Source: Cytophagales bacterium (GTDB lineage: Bacteria; Bacteroidota; Bacteroidia; Cytophagales; Cyclobacteriaceae). Taken from it: a stretch of DNA of 41,278 nucleotides. Shown here one piece after another: positions 7,526-16,221 of the stretch. The stretch's first letter is position 1. Each line of letters starts with the position of its first letter. The DNA is taken from assembly GCA_027317105.1 (NCBI GenBank), contig DAHVFH010000174.1:1-41278 (forward strand). Reading direction: 5' to 3'. The position numbers and the translations under genes are program-made. The notes under the pieces are model-generated. The model ran no database searches. It was not told the origin of the DNA and was given only the letters and a program-made list of their open reading frames with translations.

Positions 7526-10069
7526 TCATTTGGTTTCAAAAGAAGGGTGTTTTTTACAATAGTCAAAAATGGATTGATAAATAACCTCCTGGATACGGGG
7601 CCGGATATTGGCCGATAATAGTTTGGTATTGTTCATGTCTGGATTTACCCGATTGGAGAGAAATACATACACCAGATTAAATTCGGGGTCAATCCAGATG
7701 CACGTGCCGGTGAAGCCTGTATGACCAAATGTTTTCGAGGAGGCATACATAGTAGTTGGGCCGTTTGGATCATTAATTACGGATTTGTCCCAACCCAAGC
7801 CGCGTCTGCTGTTTTCATATTGTTTGGCGGTAAAAAGCTCGATGGTTTCTGGCTTAAAATATTGAATGCCACCGTAGGTTCCTTTGTTTAGCCACATCTG
7901 GCCAAGTTTGGCCAAATCGTTGGCATCGCTGAAAAGTCCGGCATGACCCGCTATTCCGCCATGCATAGCAGCTCCCTGATCGTGTACGTAGCCGATCAGG
8001 AGACTTTTACGAAACAAGGTGTCCTTTTCGGTTGGTGCAATTTGGTCGGCAGGAAATTTCCGTAGCGGCAGATAGCCTGTTGTAGTCGCCCCTAATGGTT
8101 TGTAAATTTTGGATTGCAAAAATTCTTCCTGCGGCTGGCCTAAAAGTTTTTCATTCAGGTGTTGCATAATGTAAAAACCCATGTCGCTGTATCGGTAATC
8201 AAATACGGAGCGATAAGGTTTTTCGCGCACCTTAGCTTTGATGATCCAATGCCACAAAGAGTCCTTCATAAATTTTGCCGCAAACAAATTGTCGGCCACC
8301 GGAAAGGGATATTCTGCGCTGGTGCTATGGCTATAATACTTCTTAAATAAAGAAGAATCTTTTACCGTCTCAGCCCAAAAGGGAAGGAAAGGCCAAAGCC
8401 CCGCCTGGTGGGTAATTATATCTTTGATAATGAAGTCTTCCTTATTGGATTTTTTTAATTCCGGCAGGTAAACGGAAGCTTTTTTGTTAATATCGATCAG
8501 GCCTTTCTCCTGGAGATACATCACGCCCTGTAGGGTAGCCGATACTTTTGTCACCGAGGCAAGGTCGTAAATGGTTTGGTCCGTTACCGGGATTTTCTTT
8601 TCGTAGGTAAGCCAGCCGAACGATTTTTCATAGATTATTTTTCCGTTTCTGGCCACCAACACATGGCAACCAGGTGTGGCTCCGATGGCGATGGCCTCGT
8701 TGGCAATGGGCTCGATTTTTTCGAGAATAAAACTATCCATGCCCGCTTCTTCAGGTACGGCATAGGTAAATCGTCCTGTTGATTTAGTCTTGATACTCGT
8801 TCCGGCCAGCAAAGAATCAGAAATGGCGAAGGGCAGTTTTCCTCGTGCCCCCATACCACCGAAAATAATTTCAGCAGTTGCTTTTTGAATACTGGGCCCA
8901 TCCGAATAGCCAGCGATTAAGACTTGGACATTTTCAAATAAGCTGAGTTGCTTTGAATTGCCAAAATCACAGACAACGACTTGGTGTGTCAGAGACAGTG
9001 CGTTTATCATGCCTGCCATGTTTTTTATCCAGGGTAAAGAAGAGGGGAATAAACCCACAATAATCATTTCCTTCGACTTTAATTGAGCCAAAATTCCCGT
9101 AGTATCATTTTCTGATTTCATCGAGAAGTGGTGAATGTCCGCATATTTAGAGAGATAATGCGTGAACGTGTTGTGTCTATCATCCCCAATACTGATGGAG
9201 GCAAAATTTAAAGAATCAAGTTTTTGAATCGGAACGATGGCAGATTTGTCTTTCACCACAGTGATGGCTGCTTCGGCCAATTGCTCCATGAGCAAACGCT
9301 CTTCAGGTTCATGAAGCCGCTTAAAAAGATTGTCGGTGTTGATTAATTTTTTGGCGGTTAGCCCTACATCATATTTTGAAAAGAGTATTTTTTTTACAAA
9401 TTGGTCAAGCTGATTTGCCAGCACTTTGTCCTTCTTGGTCTTTCTCGAAATTACTTTGATGGCCACATCGATATGCTCAGGTTCAATCAGCAGGAAGTTG
9501 TCTACGGTTAACAAGGGATTATCTTCTGTATTTTTTTTGAGTTTGGGGTTGATCGTTAATTTCAGAACATCCACCACCTTAAGGCTTCCCATAGAATCAG
9601 GGTGAGTAGCAAATTGAAAATCAATATTGAATATTTTTTTTTGACGAATTATTTCTTGATCCAACCGGATGCGTAAACTGTCATTGGCAATAGCAAAGAG
9701 AACGGTTTTATCGAAAAAATGGGTAGTGCTGTCAAACGTTTCAGAAAGACCATTTAATACCCCTGCGGCCACAAGCAAAGGAATATTTGCCTCGTTTTGT
9801 AATTGGTTGATCAACTTTGCGTAACCATTCGGGCCACTATGGCCGAAGATCACTCCGGAAATTTTTCCCTCCTTTGCGAGGCTTATCAACTTTTGAAGTT
9901 GATCGTTTGCATCGTAAGAAGAGGTATTCACTAAAAAAAGCTGCCCTATCTTTTCCTCGCGGTCCATGGTGGTGAAAACACTGTCAACCCAACGGGCTCT
10001 CTTCAAATCCTGGGCAACAGAAGTCAACATGACAAACAAGAAAAATACAATCCAGCAGTTCCTCACCAT
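7526..10069 (-). CDS. Degenerate GH3 domain fused to a serine hydrolase (beta-lactamase fold), exported
   Basis: 847 aa from ATG 10069; an in-frame TTG at 10075 is less likely. Signal peptide MVRNCWIVFFLFVMLTSVAQ. Residues about 30-240 look like a glycoside hydrolase family 3 N-domain (EKIGQLFLVN, ISGVIFGHSGPNGYAKL, NIPLLVAAG), but the central catalytic part is absent: there is no KHFPGHG-type motif and no catalytic Asp segment, and the sequence jumps to the last helices (ENAEH/KKILFSKYDVGL area). A GH3 C-domain-like part follows (about 260-430). Residues about 440-840 are a complete S12 / class C-like serine hydrolase: S505-VTK508, a YSD motif near 620, and H783-TG785. Fusions of GH3 and serine hydrolase occur in Bacteroidota and are usually longer. 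Inferred role: murein or glycan-peptide hydrolysis in the periplasm. Confidence 0.85.
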   Translation of the reverse strand: MVRNCWIVFFLFVMLTSVAQDLKRARWVDSVFTTMDREEKIGQLFLVNTSSYDANDQLQKLISLAKEGKISGVIFGHSGPNGYAKLINQLQNEANIPLLVAAGVLNGLSETFDSTTHFFDKTVLFAIANDSLRIRLDQEIIRQKKIFNIDFQFATHPDSMGSLKVVDVLKLTINPKLKKNTEDNPLLTVDNFLLIEPEHIDVAIKVISRKTKKDKVLANQLDQFVKKILFSKYDVGLTAKKLINTDNLFKRLHEPEERLLMEQLAEAAITVVKDKSAIVPIQKLDSLNFASISIGDDRHNTFTHYLSKYADIHHFSMKSENDTTGILAQLKSKEMIIVGLFPSSLPWIKNMAGMINALSLTHQVVVCDFGNSKQLSLFENVQVLIAGYSDGPSIQKATAEIIFGGMGARGKLPFAISDSLLAGTSIKTKSTGRFTYAVPEEAGMDSFILEKIEPIANEAIAIGATPGCHVLVARNGKIIYEKSFGWLTYEKKIPVTDQTIYDLASVTKVSATLQGVMYLQEKGLIDINKKASVYLPELKKSNKEDFIIKDIITHQAGLWPFLPFWAETVKDSSLFKKYYSHSTSAEYPFPVADNLFAAKFMKDSLWHWIIKAKVREKPYRSVFDYRYSDMGFYIMQHLNEKLLGQPQEEFLQSKIYKPLGATTTGYLPLRKFPADQIAPTEKDTLFRKSLLIGYVHDQGAAMHGGIAGHAGLFSDANDLAKLGQMWLNKGTYGGIQYFKPETIELFTAKQYENSRRGLGWDKSVINDPNGPTTMYASSKTFGHTGFTGTCIWIDPEFNLVYVFLSNRVNPDMNNTKLLSANIRPRIQEVIYQSIFDYCKKHPSFETK

Positions 10070-10102
10070 GGTCAAAATAAAGTTTACTTAACTTCAAAAA
10101 AT

Positions 10103-10110
10103 CAAAGGTA
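10103..10110 (-). promoter_or_regulatory. Candidate -7 box for the GH3-hydrolase / bshA run
   Basis: On the minus strand this reads TACCTTTG, an exact match to TAnnTTTG, 33 bases before the ATG at 10069 in the 62-bp divergent region. No clear TTG is present at the usual -33 distance, so the call rests on one box. Confidence 0.4.
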
Positions 10111-10131
10111 CATGAAGTTACTTTGTGAATA

Positions 10132-11382
10132 ATGAAAAAAATTATAGGGCTTCTGATATTGGGATGGGCGGTTACCGTATGTTCTCCTCGCCTGAAAGAA
10201 AATCAATTTTTGGTGGAGAATATGATGAAAGGTCGCCCTTCGCAGTTTCGTCAGATTTTGAAAAACAGCGATTCACTTGAAGTCCAAATTATCTACACGC
10301 AAATCAATCGCGATTCCTTAAATCAACCTTATTTCCGTTCGTTTTATTTTAACATGGATTCCACCAAATACTTTTATCCGGCCAGCACGGTGAAGCTGCC
10401 GATGGTTTTGTTGGCCTTGGAAAAAATAAACCACTTGCAAATCCAAGGGCTGGACAAATTCACCCCAATGTTTCATGACAGTGTTTACTCCGGCCAGGTA
10501 TCGGTAAGAAAGGATTCTACTTCCCAAAGCGGGTTGCCGTCCATAGCCCATTATGTAAAGAAGATTTTGCTGGTCAGTGATAATGATGCCTACAACCGGC
10601 TGTATGAATTCATGGGGCAGGAAGCAGCAAATACGATTTTAAAAAACAAGGGTTATAATATTCGAATTCTTCATCGCTTGGAACGCCCCTTGAAACCGGA
10701 TGAAAACCGACATACCGAAGCAGTACGTTTTGAAAAAAATGATTCAATTATTTTCAGTCAGCCTATGTTGGTAAACCTGGATTCCATCAAACCTCCACGT
10801 CTTGTTTTTCAAGGAAATGGGTATCTAAAAAACGGTACGCAAATGATCAATCAACCCTTCGATTTTACCTATAAAAATTCCTATTCCCTCCATGAACAGC
10901 AAGAAATATTAAAAGCGATTTTATTCCCCCAAGCTGTTGATAAAAAGAAGCGTTTTAATATCCCTGAGGCCGACCGGAAGTTTGTGATGCAGTATATGTC
11001 GCAATGGCCGCGGGAAGCGAAATTTCCAACCTATTCAAAAGACAAAGCCTATCGTGACGCGTATTGCAAATTCCTCTATTTTGGTAAAACTAAGAGGCAG
11101 GCGCCAACCACGATGAGAATATTCAATAAAGTGGGAGACGCCTACGGTTACATGATTGACAATGTTTATTTTGTCGACTTTAAAAACAATATTGAATTTA
11201 TGCTTTCGGCCGTCATTAACACCAATATCAACGGCATTTATAATGACGGCATCTACGCCTACCAAACCTTGGGCTATCCGTTTATGCGCAACCTTGGCAG
11301 AACCATTTACCACTACGAAAAGAAGCGCAAACGGAAATACAAACCTGATCTATCCGAATTTAAATTGACCTACGATCAATAA
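10132..11382 (+). CDS. Exported class-A beta-lactamase-like serine hydrolase
   Basis: 416 aa. The N-terminus is a signal sequence ending in VTVCSPR, so it may be a lipoprotein with a loose lipobox (Cys17). The serine penicillin-recognising motifs are S85-TVK88, S149-DN151 and, in place of KTG, K333-VG335. The order and spacing fit the class A (Beta-lactamase2) fold, but about 180 residues separate SDN from KVG, more than in true beta-lactamases, because of an insertion at about 190-310. A role as transpeptidase, carboxypeptidase or murein-peptide hydrolase is more likely than antibiotic resistance. It is divergent from the other serine hydrolase (62 bp between ATGs) and followed 53 bp later by dgcN. 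Confidence 0.78.
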   Translation: MKKIIGLLILGWAVTVCSPRLKENQFLVENMMKGRPSQFRQILKNSDSLEVQIIYTQINRDSLNQPYFRSFYFNMDSTKYFYPASTVKLPMVLLALEKINHLQIQGLDKFTPMFHDSVYSGQVSVRKDSTSQSGLPSIAHYVKKILLVSDNDAYNRLYEFMGQEAANTILKNKGYNIRILHRLERPLKPDENRHTEAVRFEKNDSIIFSQPMLVNLDSIKPPRLVFQGNGYLKNGTQMINQPFDFTYKNSYSLHEQQEILKAILFPQAVDKKKRFNIPEADRKFVMQYMSQWPREAKFPTYSKDKAYRDAYCKFLYFGKTKRQAPTTMRIFNKVGDAYGYMIDNVYFVDFKNNIEFMLSAVINTNINGIYNDGIYAYQTLGYPFMRNLGRTIYHYEKKRKRKYKPDLSEFKLTYDQ

Positions 11383-11435
11383 GCTGTTGTTCGATAACTG
11401 AATTTCAACCAATTTTCACGCTTTAATATTAACCT

Positions 11436-12509
11436 ATGGTAAAGAGTAATGCCATTGTTATCACGGCAAGTTTTTTGGATACCGACAACGCAAAGACTGC
11501 CCACGGACTGATTCGAGGAACCGAGCGGTTCACGATCCTTGGCGTAATCGATAAGAAATATCCCGGTAAAGATGCCGGAGAGGTTTTGGATGGAAGAAAA
11601 CGGAACATTCCGGTATACGCTTCGTTGAAAGACTTTGGAAAGCAATCGAAGAAGAAAGCCAACTATTGCATCATTGGTGTGGCCACAAAAGGTGGCGTGT
11701 TGCCAAAAGAGCTACAAGTGATGTTGCGTGAAGCGATCTCGCTTGGCTACAGTATTGTTAATGGCCTTCATGATTATGTTTCCGATCATGCGGACTTAGT
11801 GGCTTTGGCAAAAAAGAAGAAGGTAAAAATCATTGACGTACGGAAGCCGAAGAAATTCAAAGACTTACATTTTTGGTCGGGTGAGATCAGTAGTGTTCGT
11901 TGCCCTAAGATAGCTGTATTGGGAACAGATTGCGCCTTGGGCAAACGCACGACTACCCGTTTTTTGGTTCAGGCCATGCAGAAAGCCGGCTACAAAGCGG
12001 AGATGATCTACACCGGACAAACCGGATGGATGCAAGGGGCGAAATTCGGTTTCATTTTTGACAGCACGCTGAATGATTTTATTTCAGGCGAAATGGAACA
12101 CGCCATCGTGCAATGCTGGAAAGAAGCCAAACCTGATATTATTTTCATCGAGGGGCAATCCAGCTTGCGGAACCCGAGTGGTCCGGCAGGTACTGAGTGG
12201 ATTATCAGCGCGGAGGCCGATGCGGTTGTTTTGCAACATAATCCCTCAAGGAAAAAATATAAAGGGATGGAAAGTTATAAGGACAATATCCCTGAGGTGA
12301 AAGATGAAATCGCGTTAATAAAAACCTATGGTGCTCCTACGGTTGCCCTTACCGTGAACACGATGAAAATGAAAGAAGCGGATGCGCGCGAATGGGCAGA
12401 GGCAAAAGAAAAAGAACTCGGCATTGCCACCATTCTTCCCCTCGAAGATGGCGTGGAGAAATTGGTGCCTATTTTCGAAAAAATGATAAAAAATTTTAAA
12501 CGCAAGTAA
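11436..12509 (+). CDS. dgcN: DUF1611 P-loop protein, DgcN-type D-glutamate N-acetyltransferase
   Basis: 357 aa. N-terminal domain (about 1-150) with a Rossmann-like core, then a P-loop domain starting G163-TDCALGK170-RTTTR, the diagnostic DUF1611 signature. It continues with MIYTGQTGWMQG and IFIEGQSSLRNPSGPAGTEW. DgcN, first described in marine Proteobacteria, N-acetylates D-glutamate; its partner DgcA, an enolase-superfamily racemase, converts the product to the L form. The next gene here, 59 bp downstream, is an enolase-superfamily epimerase, the same pairing. In Bacteroidota the pair may instead act on dipeptides from peptidoglycan. Family membership is certain; the precise substrate is inferred from the pairing. 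Confidence 0.85.
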   Translation: MVKSNAIVITASFLDTDNAKTAHGLIRGTERFTILGVIDKKYPGKDAGEVLDGRKRNIPVYASLKDFGKQSKKKANYCIIGVATKGGVLPKELQVMLREAISLGYSIVNGLHDYVSDHADLVALAKKKKVKIIDVRKPKKFKDLHFWSGEISSVRCPKIAVLGTDCALGKRTTTRFLVQAMQKAGYKAEMIYTGQTGWMQGAKFGFIFDSTLNDFISGEMEHAIVQCWKEAKPDIIFIEGQSSLRNPSGPAGTEWIISAEADAVVLQHNPSRKKYKGMESYKDNIPEVKDEIALIKTYGAPTVALTVNTMKMKEADAREWAEAKEKELGIATILPLEDGVEKLVPIFEKMIKNFKRK

Positions 12510-12568
12510 GACGCAAAAAAAATTTGTCCTTTACTTTCTACTAAAGACTTGATACTTACTACTTATTT

Positions 12569-13636
12569 ATGAAAATTAAATCCATTAAATCCTGGACTGC
12601 TGATCTTGGAAATACCAAGCCTTATACCATTGCTTTTAAAACAGTGGATGAAGTGAATAATGCATTCGTTGAGATTACGCTTGATAACGATATTACCGGC
12701 ATTGGTGCGGGCAACCCAAGTGAATATGTAACGGGCGAAAATTTTAAATCGTGTGCGGATGCGTTGCATGAAAATAACATTTCTTTTTTGGCAGGGCGCG
12801 ATATTAGGGAATTGAACCAATTGACGTTCGAGGTGTGGCAAAAATTTCCGAAGAATCCGGCTGCGCGGGCAGCGCTGGACATCGCCCTCTACGATGCGTT
12901 CACTAAATTCCTGAATATCCCTTTAGTAAAATATTTAGGACAAAAGATTCATTCGCTGCCAACCTCTAACACCATTGGGATTAAGAATGTAGAAGAGACC
13001 TTAAAAGAAGCGCAAGAATATGGTGAGCGTGGATTTAAAGTACTAAAAGTGAAATTGGGTATCGACTTGAATGAAGATATTGAGCGCATGGTAAAATTGC
13101 GAGAAAAATTCGGAAACAAATTCGTGATACGCATAGATGCGAACCAAGGCTATACACCAGAGAAGACCATTGAGTTTTACGAGAAAACCAAACACCTTAC
13201 TATTGAACTTATCGAACAGCCACTTCCTGCTAAGGAGATCGAAGCAACTAAAAACCTTCCTGCACACCTCCGTAATATTATTGCGGCAGATGAATCATTG
13301 CTCACCTCAAAGAGTGCAATGGAATTGGTAAAACCGCCTTTGGCCACGGGCATCTTTAATATCAAACTAATGAAGTGTGGTGGAATCAGCCAGGCATTGA
13401 AGATTGCAGACATTGCTGCACAGGAGGATGTCGAACTTTTCTGGGGCTGTAATGACGAAAGTATTGTGAGTATTACTGCCGCCTTGCATACCGCTTTTGC
13501 TTGTGCCAATACCAAATACATTGATCTTGATGGCAGCCTAGATTTAGCTCGCGATGTGGTGAAAGGTGGATTTATTTTGAAAGATGGTGTGATGTTTTGT
13601 TCAGGTAAGCCAGGGCTAGGCGTAGAAAGAATTTAG
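12569..13636 (+). CDS. dgcA: Enolase-superfamily epimerase (N-acetyl-D-Glu racemase DgcA or L-Ala-D/L-Glu epimerase)
   Basis: 355 aa, muconate-lactonizing-enzyme subgroup. All active-site positions are visible: the base pair Lys K160-V-K162, metal ligands D190 (IRIDANQGY), E216 (LIEQPLP) and D241 (AADESLL), and the second base K266 in NIKLMKCGGI. These are the residues of L-Ala-D/L-Glu epimerases, and automatic annotation would call it dipeptide epimerase. The DUF1611 gene immediately upstream makes the DgcA role (racemising N-acetyl-D-glutamate) a strong alternative. Either function recovers D-Glu from murein. It forms a probable operon with the upstream serine hydrolase and dgcN, and the amidase follows 63 bp downstream. 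Confidence 0.88.
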   Translation: MKIKSIKSWTADLGNTKPYTIAFKTVDEVNNAFVEITLDNDITGIGAGNPSEYVTGENFKSCADALHENNISFLAGRDIRELNQLTFEVWQKFPKNPAARAALDIALYDAFTKFLNIPLVKYLGQKIHSLPTSNTIGIKNVEETLKEAQEYGERGFKVLKVKLGIDLNEDIERMVKLREKFGNKFVIRIDANQGYTPEKTIEFYEKTKHLTIELIEQPLPAKEIEATKNLPAHLRNIIAADESLLTSKSAMELVKPPLATGIFNIKLMKCGGISQALKIADIAAQEDVELFWGCNDESIVSITAALHTAFACANTKYIDLDGSLDLARDVVKGGFILKDGVMFCSGKPGLGVERI

Positions 13637-13699
13637 TAAATGCCTATAGTAGTGTACAAGTGCCTCTTGCGTTCCAGTTTTTTGTCAAGATTAAATTGA

Positions 13700-15370
13700 A
13701 TGAATTGCGTCATGCGAAATTATTTTTTATTAGCCCTTTTAGTTCTTCTTCTTACGCAATGTGCTCACTCTAAGAAAATCAGAAAGAGTGATGTAAAAGC
13801 CAGTCAGAAATTAATTGACCTTGAGTTCTCCAAAAGCGAGATTGATACCATGCGCAATTATCTGGCTCGCAACCGCAAGGGATACGACAGTATGCGGAAA
13901 ACTAAACTTTCTTATGACATCGGCCCGGCACTTTACTTTGATCCGCGTCCTGAAAGGTTTCACGCTAATGTTCGATCGGCAGGATCCAACTGGAAAATTT
14001 TGGATGATGTTACATTGCCTTCTAGCGATGAAAAAATAGCGTTTCTTTCAGTGGCTGAGTTGAGCGTATTGATTAAATCAAAAAAGATTTCTTCAACGAG
14101 GCTGACTAAAATTTATTTAGCGCGATTGAAAAAATTCAAGGATACTTTGAGTGCGGTAATTACCCTTACCGAAGAATTGGCCTTGAAGCAAGCGGCAAAA
14201 GCAGATGAAGAGATAGCACGAGGCGAGTACAAAGGTGTTTTGCACGGAATCCCTTATGGAATAAAAGACTTGTTTGCTGTACCGGGCTATAAAACAACTT
14301 GGGGTGCAGAACCGTATCAAAATCAAATCATTGATGAAAAGGCCACCGTAGCAAAGAGATTGGAAGACGCTGGAGCCGTATTGCTGGCCAAACTTACTTC
14401 TGGCGCGTTGGCGAGGGGTGACGTTTGGTTTGGGGGAAAAACTAAAAATCCCTGGGATTTGAAGCAAGGCGCCAGTGGTTCTTCTGCCGGATCCGCTTCT
14501 GCTACTGCTGCTGGCTTGGTAGCCTTTGCCATTGGCACGGAAACATTAGGTTCGATCATCGCGCCTTCATCACGTTGTGGAGCAACAGGCCTACGTCCCA
14601 CTTTTGGGAGTGTAAGCCGCGAGGGATGCATGACGTTATCGTGGTCGATGGATAAAGCTGGACCGATCTGTCGAACGGCTCAGGACTGCGCGATTGTTTT
14701 TAATGTGATCAAAGGAAAAAATGCAAATGACAAAGACCGTTCAGCTGTGGACTATCCTTTTTCATTCAATCCACCCATTGATTTGAAAGGCTATAAAGTT
14801 GGCTACTTTAAAAAATTGTTTAATAAAAAAGACACTACGAAAGTTAAGGTCAATGACTCCCTAAGTTTAGTTGTATTAAGAAACCTTGGAGCCGAATTGC
14901 ATGAGGTTGTCATGCCTGATTCAATTCCTTATGATGCATTTGATATTATCCTTCGTTCAGAAGCTGGCGCTTTTTTCGATGAACTTGTGCGTGAGCATAA
15001 GGATCGACTTTTGTCGGAGCAGACTAAAGAGTCGCGCGCCAATTCATTGCGCCAGGCAAGATTTATTTCGGCAGTTGAGTATTTGCAGGCAAACCGTCAT
15101 CGAAAAGTATTGATTGAAAAATTTAATGCCATGATCAAAGATTACGATTTTATTGTATCGCCTACGAATGGTAAAAATGTTTCATTGGCAACCAATCTTA
15201 CAGGTCATCCGGCCATTTGTTTCCCCAATGGTTTTGATTTCAAAGGTCACCCCACTTCCATTACGCTCATTGGGAATTTGTATGATGAAGGGCCACTTTT
15301 AGAAGCGGCTTATCGGATTCAACAAGCCACTGATTTTGAAGAGAAGCATCCTGCGCTATTTTTAAAATAG
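13700..15370 (+). CDS. Amidase-signature family lipoprotein
   Basis: 556 aa. Lipoprotein signal with the loose lipobox LLLTQC. An N-terminal extension of about 100 residues precedes the amidase-signature domain. The Ser-cisSer-Lys triad is present: K189 in GIPYGIKDL, cis-Ser S261 in GASGSSAGSAS, and nucleophile S285 in GTETLGSIIAPSSRCG. It is therefore an exported amidase and not a GatA subunit, although database names often confuse the two. Being downstream of the D-Glu epimerase pair, it might release amino acids from amides or peptides in the periplasm, which is inference. A Met four codons downstream (13712) is an equally good start. Confidence 0.88.
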   Translation: MNCVMRNYFLLALLVLLLTQCAHSKKIRKSDVKASQKLIDLEFSKSEIDTMRNYLARNRKGYDSMRKTKLSYDIGPALYFDPRPERFHANVRSAGSNWKILDDVTLPSSDEKIAFLSVAELSVLIKSKKISSTRLTKIYLARLKKFKDTLSAVITLTEELALKQAAKADEEIARGEYKGVLHGIPYGIKDLFAVPGYKTTWGAEPYQNQIIDEKATVAKRLEDAGAVLLAKLTSGALARGDVWFGGKTKNPWDLKQGASGSSAGSASATAAGLVAFAIGTETLGSIIAPSSRCGATGLRPTFGSVSREGCMTLSWSMDKAGPICRTAQDCAIVFNVIKGKNANDKDRSAVDYPFSFNPPIDLKGYKVGYFKKLFNKKDTTKVKVNDSLSLVVLRNLGAELHEVVMPDSIPYDAFDIILRSEAGAFFDELVREHKDRLLSEQTKESRANSLRQARFISAVEYLQANRHRKVLIEKFNAMIKDYDFIVSPTNGKNVSLATNLTGHPAICFPNGFDFKGHPTSITLIGNLYDEGPLLEAAYRIQQATDFEEKHPALFLK

Positions 15371-15412
15371 CCATAATGACTTAGTTTTAGGAAACGTTTA
15401 GCAGTTCTTACC

Positions 15413-16198
15413 ATGTGCTTGATCTTTATTTCAATTCATCAACATCCTAACTACAAATTGATTGTGGCGGCAAACCGTGATGAGTTTTATGCCCGCAAAA
15501 CGGCACTAGCAGAATTTTGGAAAGATCATCCTGAAATTGTTGGAGGGAGAGATTTGGAAGCCATGAAGCCCGATGGTACTTGTGGCACTTGGATGGCCAT
15601 GAATAAAAATGGGCGCATCGCGATGATCACCAATTATCGCGATCTAAAAAATATAAAATCCAAAGCGCCTTCGCGAGGCCATTTGGTTACTGATTTTTTG
15701 TTGTCGGAGGAGGCGCCTAAAAAATATTTGCATGCCATTGAGAAAAATAAAAACAAGTACAATGGATTCAATTTGATTGTAGGTGATGCCGAAGAATTGT
15801 TTTACCTCTCCAACTATAAGGATGGCGTTACCAAACTGCAAAACGGATTTTATGGATTAAGCAATGCCTTGCTCGATACACCCTGGCCTAAAGTGAAGGG
15901 TGGAAAGAAAAAAATGGATTATTTGTTAGCAGCCGATAAGATTAATGCGACTAATTTATTAAACGGACTTAACGATAGCCACCAACCGCCCGATGATCAG
16001 CTCCCCGATACAGGTGTTGGTCTGGAGCGGGAGCGAATGCTTTCATCGATGTTTATTAAAAGCCCAAACTACGGTACGCGCTGCTCTACGGTAGTAACTG
16101 TTGATTATGATAATAAAGTGGAATTCACAGAACGGGATTATGATTTGAAGACGTTTGAATTTGCAGAGAGGAATTTTGCATTCGATATAAAAGGATAA
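15413..16198 (+). CDS. NRDE family protein (TANGO2-like)
   Basis: 261 aa. It begins MCLIFISI and contains the family signature AANRDEFYAR at about residues 20-30. It continues with VGGRDLEAMKPDGTCGTWMA and ITNYRD, and later with GTRCSTVV near the C-terminus. The conserved Cys2 next to the initiator Met suggests an N-terminal-nucleophile-like fold. Eukaryotic TANGO2 homologues are linked to haem or lipid handling; the bacterial role is not settled. It lies 42 bp after the amidase and 23 bp before the MATE exporter on the same strand, probably co-transcribed with the latter. Confidence 0.88.
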   Translation: MCLIFISIHQHPNYKLIVAANRDEFYARKTALAEFWKDHPEIVGGRDLEAMKPDGTCGTWMAMNKNGRIAMITNYRDLKNIKSKAPSRGHLVTDFLLSEEAPKKYLHAIEKNKNKYNGFNLIVGDAEELFYLSNYKDGVTKLQNGFYGLSNALLDTPWPKVKGGKKKMDYLLAADKINATNLLNGLNDSHQPPDDQLPDTGVGLERERMLSSMFIKSPNYGTRCSTVVTVDYDNKVEFTERDYDLKTFEFAERNFAFDIKG

Positions 16199-16221
16199 GT
16201 ATATCTTATCTTTCGGTCGAA

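Noticed and set aside
10132..11382. Antibiotic-resistance beta-lactamase
   Set aside because: Only the general fold motifs are present; the KVG in place of KTG and a large insertion argue against a dedicated beta-lactamase.
13700..15370. Reading the amidase as GatA, partner of the GatC found at 20360
   Set aside because: It has a lipoprotein signal and a 100-residue N-terminal extension, which a cytoplasmic GatCAB subunit would not have.
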